Source: Stutzerimonas stutzeri
Lineage (GTDB): Bacteria > Pseudomonadota > Gammaproteobacteria > Pseudomonadales > Pseudomonadaceae
Assembly: GCF_015291885.1 (NCBI RefSeq)
Contig: NZ_CP036186.1
Span: forward strand, 2,493,001 to 2,557,000
Length of the DNA: 64,000 nt
Direction of reading: 5' to 3'
Program-made: the position numbers and the translations under genes
Shown here: positions 17,558 to 27,300 of the stretch, piece after piece
Layout: every line of letters begins with the position of its first letter
Position numbering within the stretch: the stretch's first letter is position 1
The notes under the pieces: generated by a model
What the model saw: the letters and a program-made list of their open reading frames with translations, nothing else
Database searches by the model: none
Told to the model about the DNA's origin: nothing

Positions 17558-18478
17558 TCAACCCTTCTCCAGGCGCTTGAGCAGTGCCTGCGTCAGCCCC
17601 TGGCGAACGGCGCCGTAGCGGGCCCACGGGTCGCTGCGTAATGCCCGCAAACGCTCATCCAGGTTGCCGATGTTCCATCGGTCCGCCCGCTCCAGCTGCG
17701 CCAGCTCCTCACGCTCGACAGGCACGGATACCGCCAGCCCCGGACGCGCCCTGACCGAATAGGCGGCAACGGTGCTCGCCCCGCGCTGGTTGCGCAGGTA
17801 ATCCACGAAAATTCGCCCGACCCTATTCTGCGGCCCCATTTTGTCGACGATCAGCTCCGGCGCCTCGCGCGCCAGCCGCTCCGTCACCGAACGCGCGAAG
17901 CTGCGTACGCACTCCCAGTCGTGACGCCGCTCGATCGGCACCACCACATGCATGCCTCGGCTGCCACTGGTCTTCAGAAACGCTCGCAGCCCGAGCTCGT
18001 CGAGCAGCGCCAACGTCAGTTCGGTGGCTTCGATCATCCGCGACCAGGACAACGCAGGGTCGGGATCGAGATCAAAGATCACCCGGTCCGGCCGTTCGAT
18101 ACGGTCGCTACGGGCATTCCAGGTGTGGAACTCCACGCTGCCCATCTGCACGGCCTCGATGACCGCGGTGATGTTGTCCGCCTGGATCAGCCGCGCATGC
18201 TCGGGATCGAGGTTTTTCGGCAGTGCGCGCATGTGCGGCATCTTCAGCCGACCGCAATGGCGTTGGAAAAAGCTTTCGCCGTCGACGCCTTCAGGTGCAC
18301 GAACGATGGACAGTGGCCTGCCAGCCAATTGCGGCACCAATCGGTCGGCGACCGCCAGGTAGTACTCGGCCAGCGCAAGCTTGCTCGCGCCGCTGGCCTT
18401 GTCGATCACTCGCTGCGGATTACTGATGCCGACGCCGCCCACCAGCGGGCGGCCGGCGCTCTTGCGCTGCTCTGGCAT
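17558..18478 (-). CDS. Stand-alone LigD polymerase/primase domain protein (NHEJ)
   Basis: The 306 residues correspond to the polymerase (AEP primase-type) domain of LigD and nothing else. Evidence is GISNPQRVID at the N-terminus, RPLSIVRAPEG, the metal-binding DLD in VIFDLDPDPALSW (Asp136, Asp138), LKTSGSRGMHVVVPI and RIFVDYLRNQRGAS. In NHEJ this domain adds nucleotides, preferably ribonucleotides, at broken ends. The phosphoesterase and ATP-dependent ligase domains of full LigD (usually over 800 residues) are absent, and the frame starts cleanly 12 nt after the ku stop. A partner ligase must therefore be elsewhere in the genome. No frameshift or relic of the missing domains is visible around it. 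Confidence 0.9.
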   Translation of the reverse strand: MPEQRKSAGRPLVGGVGISNPQRVIDKASGASKLALAEYYLAVADRLVPQLAGRPLSIVRAPEGVDGESFFQRHCGRLKMPHMRALPKNLDPEHARLIQADNITAVIEAVQMGSVEFHTWNARSDRIERPDRVIFDLDPDPALSWSRMIEATELTLALLDELGLRAFLKTSGSRGMHVVVPIERRHDWECVRSFARSVTERLAREAPELIVDKMGPQNRVGRIFVDYLRNQRGASTVAAYSVRARPGLAVSVPVEREELAQLERADRWNIGNLDERLRALRSDPWARYGAVRQGLTQALLKRLEKG

Positions 18479-18490
18479 GGGCTACCCCGA

Positions 18491-19456
18491 TCAGCTCGCC
18501 TTTTTGCTGGATTTGCTGCCCGCCGCTGGCGCCTTGCGTGCTCTCGTGGACGACGAAGCAGGCGATTTGGTTGTCTTGGCCTTGCTCGCCGTCTTCGGCT
18601 TGGCCGGTGCTTTTTTCGGTGTATCGTCCGCCTCGTCGTCCTCGCTCGTAGCGCGGGCCTTGCTCGACTTACCGGCAAGGCTGCGCTTGAGCAGTTCGGT
18701 AAGGTCAATGACATCCGCCGAACGACGATCCACCGCTTCCTCCGGCCCGCCAACCGCTTCCAGCTTGCCTTCGCGGGCCTTCTTCTCCACCAGCTCCATG
18801 ATTTGGTCCTGGAAGGTGTCCTTGTACTGTTCCGGCTTCCACTTCTCGGTCATGTCCTCGACCAGCCGCTTGGCCATGTCCAGCTCACGCTCGGCCAGGT
18901 CCGGATCGAGCGCTTCGTCCTTCAGCTCCAGGTATTCGACCCCGCGCACCTCGTCGGCCCAGCGCAGGGTGTTCATCACCAGCGCCTTGCCCAGCGGCAT
19001 CACCACCGCCAGGTGCTGCTTGTTGCGCAGTACCACGTTGGCGATGCCGACCTTGCCGGTCTGGATCAGCGTCTCGCGCAGCAAGGCGTAGACCTTTTCC
19101 CCGCGGCGGTCCGGCGTCAGGTAGTACGGCGTGTCGATGTAGAGAAAGGAAATGTCCTTGGCATCGACGAAAGCAACGATATCCACGGTCTGGGTCGCCT
19201 TGGGGTGCGCGCCTTTGATCTCGTCATCGCTGATCACGACGTAGTGGCCCTTCTCGTACTCCACGCCCTTGACGATGTTCTCACTGTCGATGTCTTCGCC
19301 GGTGGTCTTGTTTATGCGCTTGTAGCCGACCCGGTCCATGCTGCGTTTGTCCAGCCAGTCGAAATCGATGCCCTGGCGGGTGGTGGCCGGTACCAGCGCC
19401 ACCGGGATGTGTACCAGTCCGAAACTGACTGCGCCTTTCCAGATCGTTCGTGGCAT
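18491..19456 (-). CDS. ku: Ku protein, DNA end-binding factor of bacterial NHEJ
   Basis: The 321-residue protein matches bacterial Ku, which forms a homodimeric ring on double-strand ends and recruits LigD. Landmarks are WKGAVSFGLVHIPVAL at the N-terminus, RVGYKRINKTTGEDI, GVEYEKGHYVVISDDEI and LRWADEVR in the core. From about residue 265 the chain becomes a Lys/Ala/Ser-rich tail (KKAPAKPKTASKAK...), like the basic extensions that let some Ku proteins thread along DNA. GGAG lies 7 nt before the ATG. It is followed after 12 nt by the LigD polymerase gene, so the pair is one operon. Confidence 0.94.
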   Translation of the reverse strand: MPRTIWKGAVSFGLVHIPVALVPATTRQGIDFDWLDKRSMDRVGYKRINKTTGEDIDSENIVKGVEYEKGHYVVISDDEIKGAHPKATQTVDIVAFVDAKDISFLYIDTPYYLTPDRRGEKVYALLRETLIQTGKVGIANVVLRNKQHLAVVMPLGKALVMNTLRWADEVRGVEYLELKDEALDPDLAERELDMAKRLVEDMTEKWKPEQYKDTFQDQIMELVEKKAREGKLEAVGGPEEAVDRRSADVIDLTELLKRSLAGKSSKARATSEDDEADDTPKKAPAKPKTASKAKTTKSPASSSTRARKAPAAGSKSSKKAS

Positions 19457-19509
19457 GGTCGTTCTCCAAGCGTTGATGTGGCCGAGCCATTCGTTGGCCC
19501 GGCAATGGG

Positions 19510-20367
19510 TCAGCCGTTGACCACGGTGCCGCCGTTGACATGGATCACCTGGCCGCTCACGTAGGCTGCATCGCTGCTGGCCAGGTAGACATACGCCGGC
19601 GCCACTTCATCGGGCTGGCCGGGGCGCTTCATCGGCGTGTTGGAGCCGAATTCGGCGACCTCGTCGGCATCGAAGGTCGACGGAATCAACGGTGTCCAGA
19701 TCGGCCCGGGCGCGACGCCGTTGACACGAATCCCGCGCTCGGCGAGGTTCATCGACAGCGAACGGGTGAAGGCCGTGATTGCGCCCTTGGTGGCCGAATA
19801 GTCCAGCAGTTGCGGGCTGCCCTTGTAGGCGGTTACCGAAGTGGTATTGATGATCGACGCCCCCTTGCCCAGGTGCGGCAGCGCAGCCTTGGTCATCTGG
19901 AACATGCCGAAGATGTTGGTGCGGAAGGTCTTCTCCCACTGCTCTTCGCTGATGTCCTCGAGCTTTTCCTGCGGATGCTGCTCGGCAGCGTTGTTGACCA
20001 GGATGTCGAGCTTGCCGAACGCGGCGAGGGTTTCGTCGATGACCTTGCGGCAGACGCCGCGATCGGCCACGTCACCGGCAAAGGTCAGGCAGCGACGGCC
20101 GTACTGTTCGACCACGGTGCGGGTTTCCTCGGCGTCCTGATGCTGGTCGAGGTAGAGAATCGCCACATCGGCACCCTCGCGGGCGTACAGCACGGCCACC
20201 GAGCGCCCGATGCCGCTGTCACCACCAGTGATGATTGCGGTCTTGCCTTCGAGCTTGCCCGCGGCATTGTAGTCTTCGCCGCGGTATTCCGGGCGCGGGT
20301 TCATCAGCCCTTCCTTGCCGGGCTCGGGCTGCTCCTGCGGCGGTAGGGTCTGATTGTCTTCGGCCAT
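19510..20367 (-). CDS. SDR-family oxidoreductase (general-stress type, YhdG/YdaD-like)
   Basis: The 285-residue NAD(P)-dependent dehydrogenase shows the classical SDR features: nucleotide-binding TGGDSGIG (47-54), NNAAEQ, and the catalytic Ser176, Tyr189 and Lys193 (YSATKGA). The N-terminal 40 residues (PPQEQPEPGKEGLMNPRP) form the extension typical of the glucose/ribitol-dehydrogenase-like SDR subgroup that includes B. subtilis stress protein GS39. The substrate is unknown. GGAGG lies 7 nt before the ATG. It lies 53 bp upstream of ku on the same strand, so it may lead a three-gene transcript SDR-ku-ligD. Its stress-protein kinship fits the neighbouring trehalose and NHEJ genes. Confidence 0.88.
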   Translation of the reverse strand: MAEDNQTLPPQEQPEPGKEGLMNPRPEYRGEDYNAAGKLEGKTAIITGGDSGIGRSVAVLYAREGADVAILYLDQHQDAEETRTVVEQYGRRCLTFAGDVADRGVCRKVIDETLAAFGKLDILVNNAAEQHPQEKLEDISEEQWEKTFRTNIFGMFQMTKAALPHLGKGASIINTTSVTAYKGSPQLLDYSATKGAITAFTRSLSMNLAERGIRVNGVAPGPIWTPLIPSTFDADEVAEFGSNTPMKRPGQPDEVAPAYVYLASSDAAYVSGQVIHVNGGTVVNG

Positions 20368-20445
20368 GGAAAATCCTCCGTCAAGGTAGTGAGCCTGTCT
20401 TCGGAGGACTGGAACGGCGCGAGAAAAGTTTCTGCGGGGCGATGA

Positions 20446-20466
20446 GAGGGCCCTGCACAGGCCCTC
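20446..20466 (-). terminator. Hairpin after mexS, possible terminator
   Basis: GAGGGCC (20446-20452) pairs with GGCCCTC (20460-20466) around a 7-nt loop, 6 nt beyond the mexS stop on the minus strand. There is no immediate U tract, so termination is uncertain; it may only protect the mRNA end. Confidence 0.4.
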
Positions 20467-20472
20467 GAAGAA

Positions 20473-21489
20473 TCAATTCAGCGTCAGCACGACGCGGCCG
20501 CGAGGTACACCGCTTTCGACATATCGGTGGGCTTCGATCGCCTGCTCAAACGGCAACTGCCGGTCGAGCTGCGGCCAGATCAGCCGGTCCACGGTGAGCT
20601 GATTGATATGCTGCAGCGCACGCTCCACGGCTTCACGGTTCTGCTCGATACCCAGCTCCGGCTGCCCGGTGAAGTCGCACAGGCAATGCAGGAAGAACTT
20701 GAAGTTTTTCTTGAAGGCCGCACACACCGGCAAGGCCGTTTCGTTGCCGCCATTCATGCCATAGAGAATCAGCTTGCCCAGCGGCGCCATGACATCGCCG
20801 AGCAGCTTCATCTGCGAGCCGCCACAGGCATCCAGCACCACCTCGACACCGCGCCCTTCGGTCAGCTTCTGCAGGCGACCGACCAGGTCTTCTTCCTCGG
20901 TGACGATCACCGTCTCGGCACCCAGTTCGCGCAGGTAGTCGCGATCCTCGCTGGTGTCGCAGGTGGCGATCACCCGTCCGCCCAGCGCCTTGGCAAGCTG
21001 TACGGCTGCCGGCCCGGTGCAATGCGCGGCCTGGTTGATCAGCACGTACTGGCCCGGTTCCAGCTGAGCCAGTTCGACCAGGGCGAAATAGCTCACCAGC
21101 ATCGGCGTGTAGTGGATCGCCGCCTCGCTGGCGCTGAGCATGTCCGGGTAGTGCACCAGTGCCTGCTGCGGTAGCAGCGCGTGCTCGGCGTAGAGCGGAT
21201 ACTGATTGAGATCGTGGGCCGGGAAGCCGGCAACATGATCGCCGACGCTGAAGCCCTGAACCTCATCACCCACCGCCAGCACCTCGCCCGCCACTTCGCT
21301 GCCGAGCCCGGCAGGCAGACGCGCGTGTCGTGGCGCAAGATCCTGGCGCCAGAGCACGTCATTCCAGCTGACGCCGATGGCGCGCACGCCAATCAGCACC
21401 TCGCCTGGGCCGGCAACCGGCATCGCGCGTTCCTCGTGGCGCAACACGTCGGCCGGGCCGAACTGATGAAAACGGATGATGCGGGACAT
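20473..21489 (-). CDS. mexS: MexS-like NADPH:quinone/alcohol oxidoreductase (MDR superfamily)
   Basis: The 338-residue protein is a zinc-free medium-chain reductase of the quinone oxidoreductase type. It shows GSEVAGEVLAVGDEVQGFSVGDHV and the nucleotide-binding region beginning YVLINQAAHCTGPAAVQLAK. The gene is divergent from a MexT-like LysR gene that precedes mexEF-oprN. This mexS-mexT-mexEF-oprN order is that of P. aeruginosa, where loss of MexS activates MexT and efflux, probably through accumulation of an electrophilic metabolite. GAGG about 7 nt before the ATG supports the start. The symbol rests on synteny plus family and size (P. aeruginosa MexS is about 339 residues). Confidence 0.85.
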   Translation of the reverse strand: MSRIIRFHQFGPADVLRHEERAMPVAGPGEVLIGVRAIGVSWNDVLWRQDLAPRHARLPAGLGSEVAGEVLAVGDEVQGFSVGDHVAGFPAHDLNQYPLYAEHALLPQQALVHYPDMLSASEAAIHYTPMLVSYFALVELAQLEPGQYVLINQAAHCTGPAAVQLAKALGGRVIATCDTSEDRDYLRELGAETVIVTEEEDLVGRLQKLTEGRGVEVVLDACGGSQMKLLGDVMAPLGKLILYGMNGGNETALPVCAAFKKNFKFFLHCLCDFTGQPELGIEQNREAVERALQHINQLTVDRLIWPQLDRQLPFEQAIEAHRYVESGVPRGRVVLTLN

Positions 21490-21752
21490 TTCGACCCCTC
21501 ACTTACTACTGTGCGAACGGACTCTATCGTCAGTATCGTCACAACTCCAGTGAACGGCGTGGATTCCCATCGATAGTTCCCATGCGCAGTAATGATGGAA
21601 CTACGTATGTATGCTTGCCGGCGCATTGCAGCTTTGTGCATTTCGAAAGCGGGATCGGGCATGCCGTTGGCAGCCGAAGCTGTCTAGAATGCAGACCACC
21701 CTCCAGAGCCGGACGCCTCCTGGTCCGGCTGCAGGCTCGACGTGAACCAGGT

Positions 21753-22670
21753 ATGAACCGCAACGACCTTCGCCGTGTTGACTTCAATCTGCTGATCGTC
21801 TTCGAAACGCTGATGCACGAGCGCAGCGTGACCCGCGCAGCGGAAAAGCTGTTTCTCGGCCAGCCGGCGATCAGTGCCGCCCTGGCGCGACTGCGCACGC
21901 TGTTCGACGACCCGCTGTTCGTCCGTACCGGCCGCAGCATGGAGCCGACCGCCCGCGCGCTTGAGATCGCCCAGTTGCTTTCACCGGCGCTGGACTCGAT
22001 CTCCACCGCCGTCAGCCGCGCCTCGACCTTCGACCCGGCGACCAGCACCCAGGTGTTTCGCATCGGCCTGACTGATGAAGTCGAGTTCGCCCTGCTGCCG
22101 CCACTGCTGCGCCGCCTGCGCGCCGAAGCGCCGGATGTGGTGCTGGTGGTGCGCCGCGCCAACTACCTGCTGATGCCAGGCCTGCTGGCGTCCGGCGAGA
22201 TATCGGTGGGCGTCTGCTACACCGAGGAGCTGCCGGCCAATGCCAAACGCAAGGTACTGCGCCGGCCCAAGCCGATGCTGCTGCGTGCCGACAGCATTCC
22301 CGGCCGGCTGAGCATGGAGGACTACTGCAGCCGTCCGCATGCGATGGTCTCCTTTGCCGGCGATCTCAACGGCTATATCGACGAGGAACTGGCGCTGCAC
22401 GGCTGCAAGCGCAAGGTGGTCCTGGCGGTGCCGCAGTTCAACGGCCTGGCCAGCCTGCTTGCCGGCACCGACATCATCGCCACCGTCCCGGATTACGCCG
22501 CGGCCGCGCTGGCGGCGAACGGCGGCGTGCGGGCAGAACCATTGCCATTTCAGACCAGCCAGGACTTCGAGCTGTCCATGGCCTGGCGCGGCGCCCAGGA
22601 CAACGATCCCGCCGAGCGCTGGCTGCGCTCGCGCATCCAGATGTTCGTCGGCGATCCGGATAGTCTCTGA
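21753..22670 (+). CDS. mexT: MexT-like LysR-family activator
   Basis: The 305-residue LysR protein starts MNRNDLRRVDFNLLIVFETL, with a helix-turn-helix at RSVTRAAEKLFLGQPAISAALARLR and an effector domain from about residue 90. As far as I recall, this closely resembles P. aeruginosa MexT, the redox-responsive activator of mexEF-oprN. The frame is open back to 21582, but those codons lie in the divergent promoter region and have no ribosome binding site, so I use the ATG at 21753; its own Shine-Dalgarno (AGG) is weak. It is divergent from mexS, with 263 bp between starts, and 381 bp upstream of mexE. No frameshift like the one inactivating mexT in some PAO1 lineages is present: the frame is intact. 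Confidence 0.88.
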   Translation: MNRNDLRRVDFNLLIVFETLMHERSVTRAAEKLFLGQPAISAALARLRTLFDDPLFVRTGRSMEPTARALEIAQLLSPALDSISTAVSRASTFDPATSTQVFRIGLTDEVEFALLPPLLRRLRAEAPDVVLVVRRANYLLMPGLLASGEISVGVCYTEELPANAKRKVLRRPKPMLLRADSIPGRLSMEDYCSRPHAMVSFAGDLNGYIDEELALHGCKRKVVLAVPQFNGLASLLAGTDIIATVPDYAAAALAANGGVRAEPLPFQTSQDFELSMAWRGAQDNDPAERWLRSRIQMFVGDPDSL

Positions 22671-22717
22671 CAGGCGATATGCTGAGTGGACGTTTCGCTC
22701 GTCCGCCTTGAACCCGC

Positions 22718-22852
22718 CGGTGGGCTAAAGCCCACCCTACGACACTGCCGCAAGCCAGAACCTTGAGCTGTCCATGCCTGGCCTGGCACACACGGCAGTA
22801 ACCTGACGTCCTGATGCCTACTTCGACTCGTAGGATCGGCTTCAGCCCACCA
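22718..22852. repeat. Degenerate REP doublet between mexT and mexE
   Basis: One copy at 22718-22740 (CGGTGGGCTAAAGCCCACCC plus TAC) is close to the copies at 9024 and 9130. An inverted partner at 22830-22852 has diverged (GTAGGATCGGCTTCAGCCCA then CCA). Head-to-head pairing and similar spacing indicate an ageing REPIN. It separates mexT from the mexE promoter region and may limit read-through. Confidence 0.75.
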
Positions 22853-22950
22853 TGTATTCCGGCACCAAGGCCCGCGTTGGCCAAGCCACCCCACGGCGGA
22901 TTAGCCCCCCACGATGACCCTCGCCTCACGCTGATATCGGATGCCCAACC

Positions 22951-22974
22951 ATCACCGCCAATGATATTCACCTT
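22951..22974 (+). promoter_or_regulatory. Nod-box-like MexT operator upstream of mexE
   Basis: ATC-N9-GAT occurs at 22951-22965 (ATCACCGCCAATGAT). The longer published-style MexT pattern, as I remember it (ATCA-N5-GTCGAT-N4-ACYAT), is matched in part: ATCA, then AATGAT for GTCGAT, then ACCTT for ACYAT, with exact spacings. It lies 78 bp before the mexE ATG, a suitable place for LysR-type activation. The match is by eye and the consensus is from memory. Confidence 0.5.
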
Positions 22975-23051
22975 CGCCTCGTTCGATTTTTGCTGAACGG
23001 CTTGACCCCGCAGACTCCCGCCATCAACAAATCCGACTTGCGGAGTCAAGC

Positions 23052-24281
23052 ATGGAACGTCCGTTCAACGCCTTGCGTTTTCCCCTTATCGCCCTGACGG
23101 TTCTGATTACCGCCGCCTGTGGCAAGGCACCGGAGGCCACCCAGTCGGGCATGCCGCCACCCGCCGTCAGCGTCGCGGAAGTCATCGAACAGCAGGTTAC
23201 CGAGTGGGATGAACTCACTGGCCGCCTGGAAGCGCCGGAGTCGGTGGAGATCCGCCCGCGCGTGTCCGGTTTCATCGACAAGGTGGCCTTTGAGGAAGGC
23301 GCGCTGGTGAAGAAAGGCGACCTCTTGTTCCAGATCGACCCGCGCCCGTTCCAGGCTGAGGTCAAGCGCCTGCAGGCGCAGCTGCAACAGGCTCGTGCCA
23401 ACCAGCAACGCACCGTCGCCGAAGCCGAACGCGGTGAGCGCCTGCGCAAGAAGAACGCGATTTCCGACGAGCTCGCCGACGCCCGTGTCAGTGCCGCCAG
23501 CGAAGCCCGCTCGGCAACCGCGGCGATTCAGGCGCAACTGGACCGCGCGCAGCTGGATCTCTCCTTCACCCGCGTGACCGCGCCCATCGACGGCCGCGTC
23601 GGCCGGGCGCTGATCACCGCCGGCAACCTGGTCAACGCCGGCGAGGCGCTGCTGACCACGCTGGTCTCCACCGACAAGGTCTATGCCTATTTCGAGGCCG
23701 ATGAGCGTACCTACCTCAAGTACCGCGAGCTGGCGCGCAACGGCGACCGCGGCGAGGCGACCCCGGTCTACCTCGGCCTGTCCAGCGAGGAGGGTCACCC
23801 GCACCTGGGCCACATGGACTTCGTCGACAACCAGGTCGACCCGCGCACCGGCACCATCCGCGGTCGCGCCGTGTTCGACAACCGCGACGGCAGCTTCACC
23901 CCCGGCCTGTATGCACGCCTGAAGCTGGTCGGCAGCGCCACCTACGACGCCGTGCTGATCAAGGACGTCGCCGTCGGTACGGATCTGGGCAAGAAGTTCG
24001 TCCTGGTACTGGCTGAAGACGGCACTGTCGCCTACCGCCCGGTCGAGCTCGGTCCCAAGCTCGAAGGGCTGCGCATCGTCCGCAGCGGCCTTGCCAAGGG
24101 CGAAAGCATCGTGGTGAACGGTCTGCAGCGTGTGCGCCCGGGCAGCCCGGTGCAGCCGGAGTCGGTACCGATGGCCGACGCGGAGACCCTGGCCACATTG
24201 CGCCAGCAGAACCGTGCGATCAGCGAAGCGATGAAACCGCAGGTCGTCGAGCGTAGCCTGGCTCAGCGTCCTAGCAGCTGA
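23052..24281 (+). CDS. mexE: RND efflux periplasmic adaptor, MexE-like
   Basis: The 409-residue membrane fusion protein has a lipoprotein signal (LITAAC, acylated Cys23). Then come the barrel-sandwich and lipoyl halves (VSGFIDKVAFEEGALVKKGD and TRVTAPIDGRVGRALI) flanking a coiled-coil hairpin at about residues 100-165, and beta-barrel and membrane-proximal domains. It links the MexF pump to the OprN-type channel in the periplasm. GGAG lies 6 nt before the ATG. It is the first gene of mexEF-oprN, behind a MexT-like gene and a nod-box-like site. In P. aeruginosa this pump exports chloramphenicol, fluoroquinolones, trimethoprim and quinolone signal precursors; the range here is inferred from homology. 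Confidence 0.92.
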   Translation: MERPFNALRFPLIALTVLITAACGKAPEATQSGMPPPAVSVAEVIEQQVTEWDELTGRLEAPESVEIRPRVSGFIDKVAFEEGALVKKGDLLFQIDPRPFQAEVKRLQAQLQQARANQQRTVAEAERGERLRKKNAISDELADARVSAASEARSATAAIQAQLDRAQLDLSFTRVTAPIDGRVGRALITAGNLVNAGEALLTTLVSTDKVYAYFEADERTYLKYRELARNGDRGEATPVYLGLSSEEGHPHLGHMDFVDNQVDPRTGTIRGRAVFDNRDGSFTPGLYARLKLVGSATYDAVLIKDVAVGTDLGKKFVLVLAEDGTVAYRPVELGPKLEGLRIVRSGLAKGESIVVNGLQRVRPGSPVQPESVPMADAETLATLRQQNRAISEAMKPQVVERSLAQRPSS

Positions 24282-24378
24282 GCTTCTCCCCCAACTGACC
24301 TGAACTCCGGCGCGCCTGCCGCGCCAATCCGATCGATCCGCCAGGGCGCCAGACGCGCGCCCTACCCCGGAGTGCGCC

Positions 24379-27300
24379 ATGAATTTCTCGCAATTCTTCA
24401 TCAAGCGGCCGATTTTCGCCGCCGTGCTGTCGCTGGTGATCCTCATCGGCGGGGCCATCTCGCTGTTCCAGCTGCCGATCAGCGAATACCCTGAAGTCGT
24501 CCCGCCCACAGTGGTGGTACGCGCCAACTTCCCCGGCGCCAACCCCAAGGTAATCGGCGAAACCGTCGCATCCCCGCTGGAGCAGGCCATCACCGGCGTC
24601 GAGGGCATGCTCTACATGTCCTCCCAGGCGACCGCCGACGGCCAGCTGACCCTGACCATTACCTTTGGACTGGGCACTGATCTCGACAACGCTCAAGTGC
24701 AAGTGCAGAACCGCGTCACGCGGACCATGCCGACCTTGCCCACCGAGGTACAGCGCCTCGGCGTGACCGTGGACAAGGCCTCGCCGGACCTGACCATGGT
24801 GGTGCACCTGACCTCGCCGGATCAGCGCTATGACATGCTCTACCTGTCCAACTACGCCGCACTCAACGTCAAGGACGAGCTGGCGCGGCTGGACGGTATC
24901 GGTGATGTGCAGCTGTTCGGCATGGGCGATTACTCCCTGCGCGTCTGGCTCGACCCGGAGAAGGTCGCCTCGCGCAACCTCACCGCATCGGACGTGGTCA
25001 ACGCGATTCGCGAACAGAACCGCCAGGTCGCCGCAGGTTCTCTGGGCGCGCCGCCGGCACCGGGCGCGACAGACTTCCAGCTGTCGATCAACACCCAGGG
25101 TCGTCTGGTCACCGAAGAGGAATTCGAGAACATCATCATTCGCGCCAGCGAAGACGGCTCGATCACCCGCCTGCGGGACATCGCTCGTGTCGAACTGGGC
25201 TCCAGCCAGTACGCGCTGCGTTCGCTGCTGAACAACCAGCCCGCCGTCGCCATTCCGGTATTCCAGCGCCCGGGTTCGAACGCCATCGAAATCTCCGATT
25301 CGGTACGGGCACGCATGGCAGAGCTGAAACGCGACTTCCCGGAAGGCGTGGACTACGAGATCGTCTACGACCCGACCATCTTCGTGCGCGGCTCCATCGA
25401 GGCGGTGGTACACACCCTGCTCGAGGCCATCGTGCTGGTGGTGCTGGTGGTGATCCTGTTCCTGCAGACCTGGCGCGCCTCGATCATTCCGTTGGCCGCC
25501 GTGCCGGTGTCGCTGATCGGCACCTTCGCGGTCATGCACCTGCTCGGCTTCTCGCTCAACGCGCTGTCGCTGTTCGGCCTGGTGTTGGCCATCGGCATCG
25601 TGGTGGACGACGCCATCGTCGTGGTGGAAAACGTCGAGCGCAACATCGGCCTCGGCAAGTCGCCGGAGGAAGCGACCCGTCAGGCCATGAAGGAAGTGAC
25701 CGGGCCGATCATCGCCACGGCGCTGGTGCTGTGCGCGGTGTTCATCCCGACGGCATTCATTTCCGGCCTCACCGGGCAGTTCTACCAGCAGTTCGCGCTG
25801 ACCATCGCCATTTCCACGGTGATCTCGGCGTTCAACTCCCTGACCTTGTCGCCTGCACTGGCCGCTGCGCTCCTCAGGTCGCACGACGCGCCAAAAGATG
25901 GCTTCTCGCGTCTGCTCGATCGGATTTTTGGCGGCTGGCTGTTCGCTCCGTTCAACCGCATGTTCGACCGCGCCAGCCACGGTTACGTCGGCCTGGTGCG
26001 GCGCATCCTGCGCGGCAGCGGCATTGCGCTGGTGGTCTATGTCGGGCTGGTCGGCCTCGGCTACATGGGCTTCGCCAGCACGCCGACCGGTTTCGTGCCG
26101 CCGCAGGACAAGCAGTACCTGGTCGCCTTCGCCCAGCTGCCGGACGCCGCCACCCTGGACCGCACCGAGGACGTGATCAAGCGCATGTCGGAAATCGCCG
26201 GCAAACACCCCGGCGTGGAAAACACCGTGGCCTTCCCGGGGCTGTCGATCAACGGCTTCACCAACAGCCCGAACAGCGGCATCGTCTTCACTCCGCTCAA
26301 GCCCTTCGATGAGCGCAAGGATCCGTCACTCTCGGCCAACGCCATCGCGGCGGACCTGAACGGCCAGTTTGCGCAGATCCAGGATGCCTTTATCGCCATC
26401 TTCCCGCCGCCGCCCGTACAGGGCCTGGGCACCATCGGCGGTTTCCGCGTGCAGGTGCAGGACCGCGGCAACCTCGGCTACGAGGAGCTCTACACCCAGG
26501 TGCAGAACGTCATCGCCAAGAGTGCGGACTATCCGGAGCTGGCCGGCCTGTTCACCAGCTATCAGGTCAACGTGCCGCAGGTGGATGCCGACATCGACCG
26601 CGAGAAGGCCAAGACCCACGGTGTGCCGATCGACGAGATCTTCGACACCATGCAGGTCTATCTCGGCTCGCTGTATGCCAACGACTTCAACCGCTTCGGC
26701 CGTACCTATCAGGTCAACGTCCAGGCCGACCAGAAGTTCCGCCTGGCACCAGAGCAGATCGGCCAGCTGAAGGTGCGCAACAACCGCGGCGAAATGGTCC
26801 CGCTGTCGACCTTCGTCAACGTCACGGACAGCGCCGGCCCGGATCGGGTGATGCACTACAACGGCTTTCTCACCGCCGAGATCAACGGTGCCGCCGCACC
26901 GGGCTACAGCTCCGGTCAGGCCGAGGCAGCCATGGAGCGTCTGCTCAAGGCTGAGTTGCCAAATGGCATGAGCTACGAATGGACCGAGCTGACCTACCAG
27001 CAGATCCTAGCCGGCAACACCGCAATCTTCGTCTTCCCGCTCTGCGTGCTGCTGGCCTTCCTGGTGCTGGCCGCGCAGTACGAGAGCTGGAGCCTGCCGC
27101 TGGCGGTGATCCTGATCGTGCCGATGACGCTGCTGTCCGCCATCACCGGGGTGATCCTGGCCGGTGGCGACAACAACGTGTTCACCCAGATCGGCCTGAT
27201 CGTTCTGGTGGGCCTGGCGTGCAAGAACGCGATCCTGATCGTCGAGTTCGCCAAGGACAAGCAGGAAGAAGGCATGGACCGCCTGGCCGCGATCCTCGAA

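Noticed and set aside
24271..26208. Long open frame antisense to mexE/mexF (645 codons), and similar ones antisense to glgE (15056-16498), ligD/ku (17921-19564) and mexE (23046-24608)
   Set aside because: These are typical shadow frames in high-GC coding DNA. Their translations are low-complexity, and the opposite strands encode well-recognised proteins.
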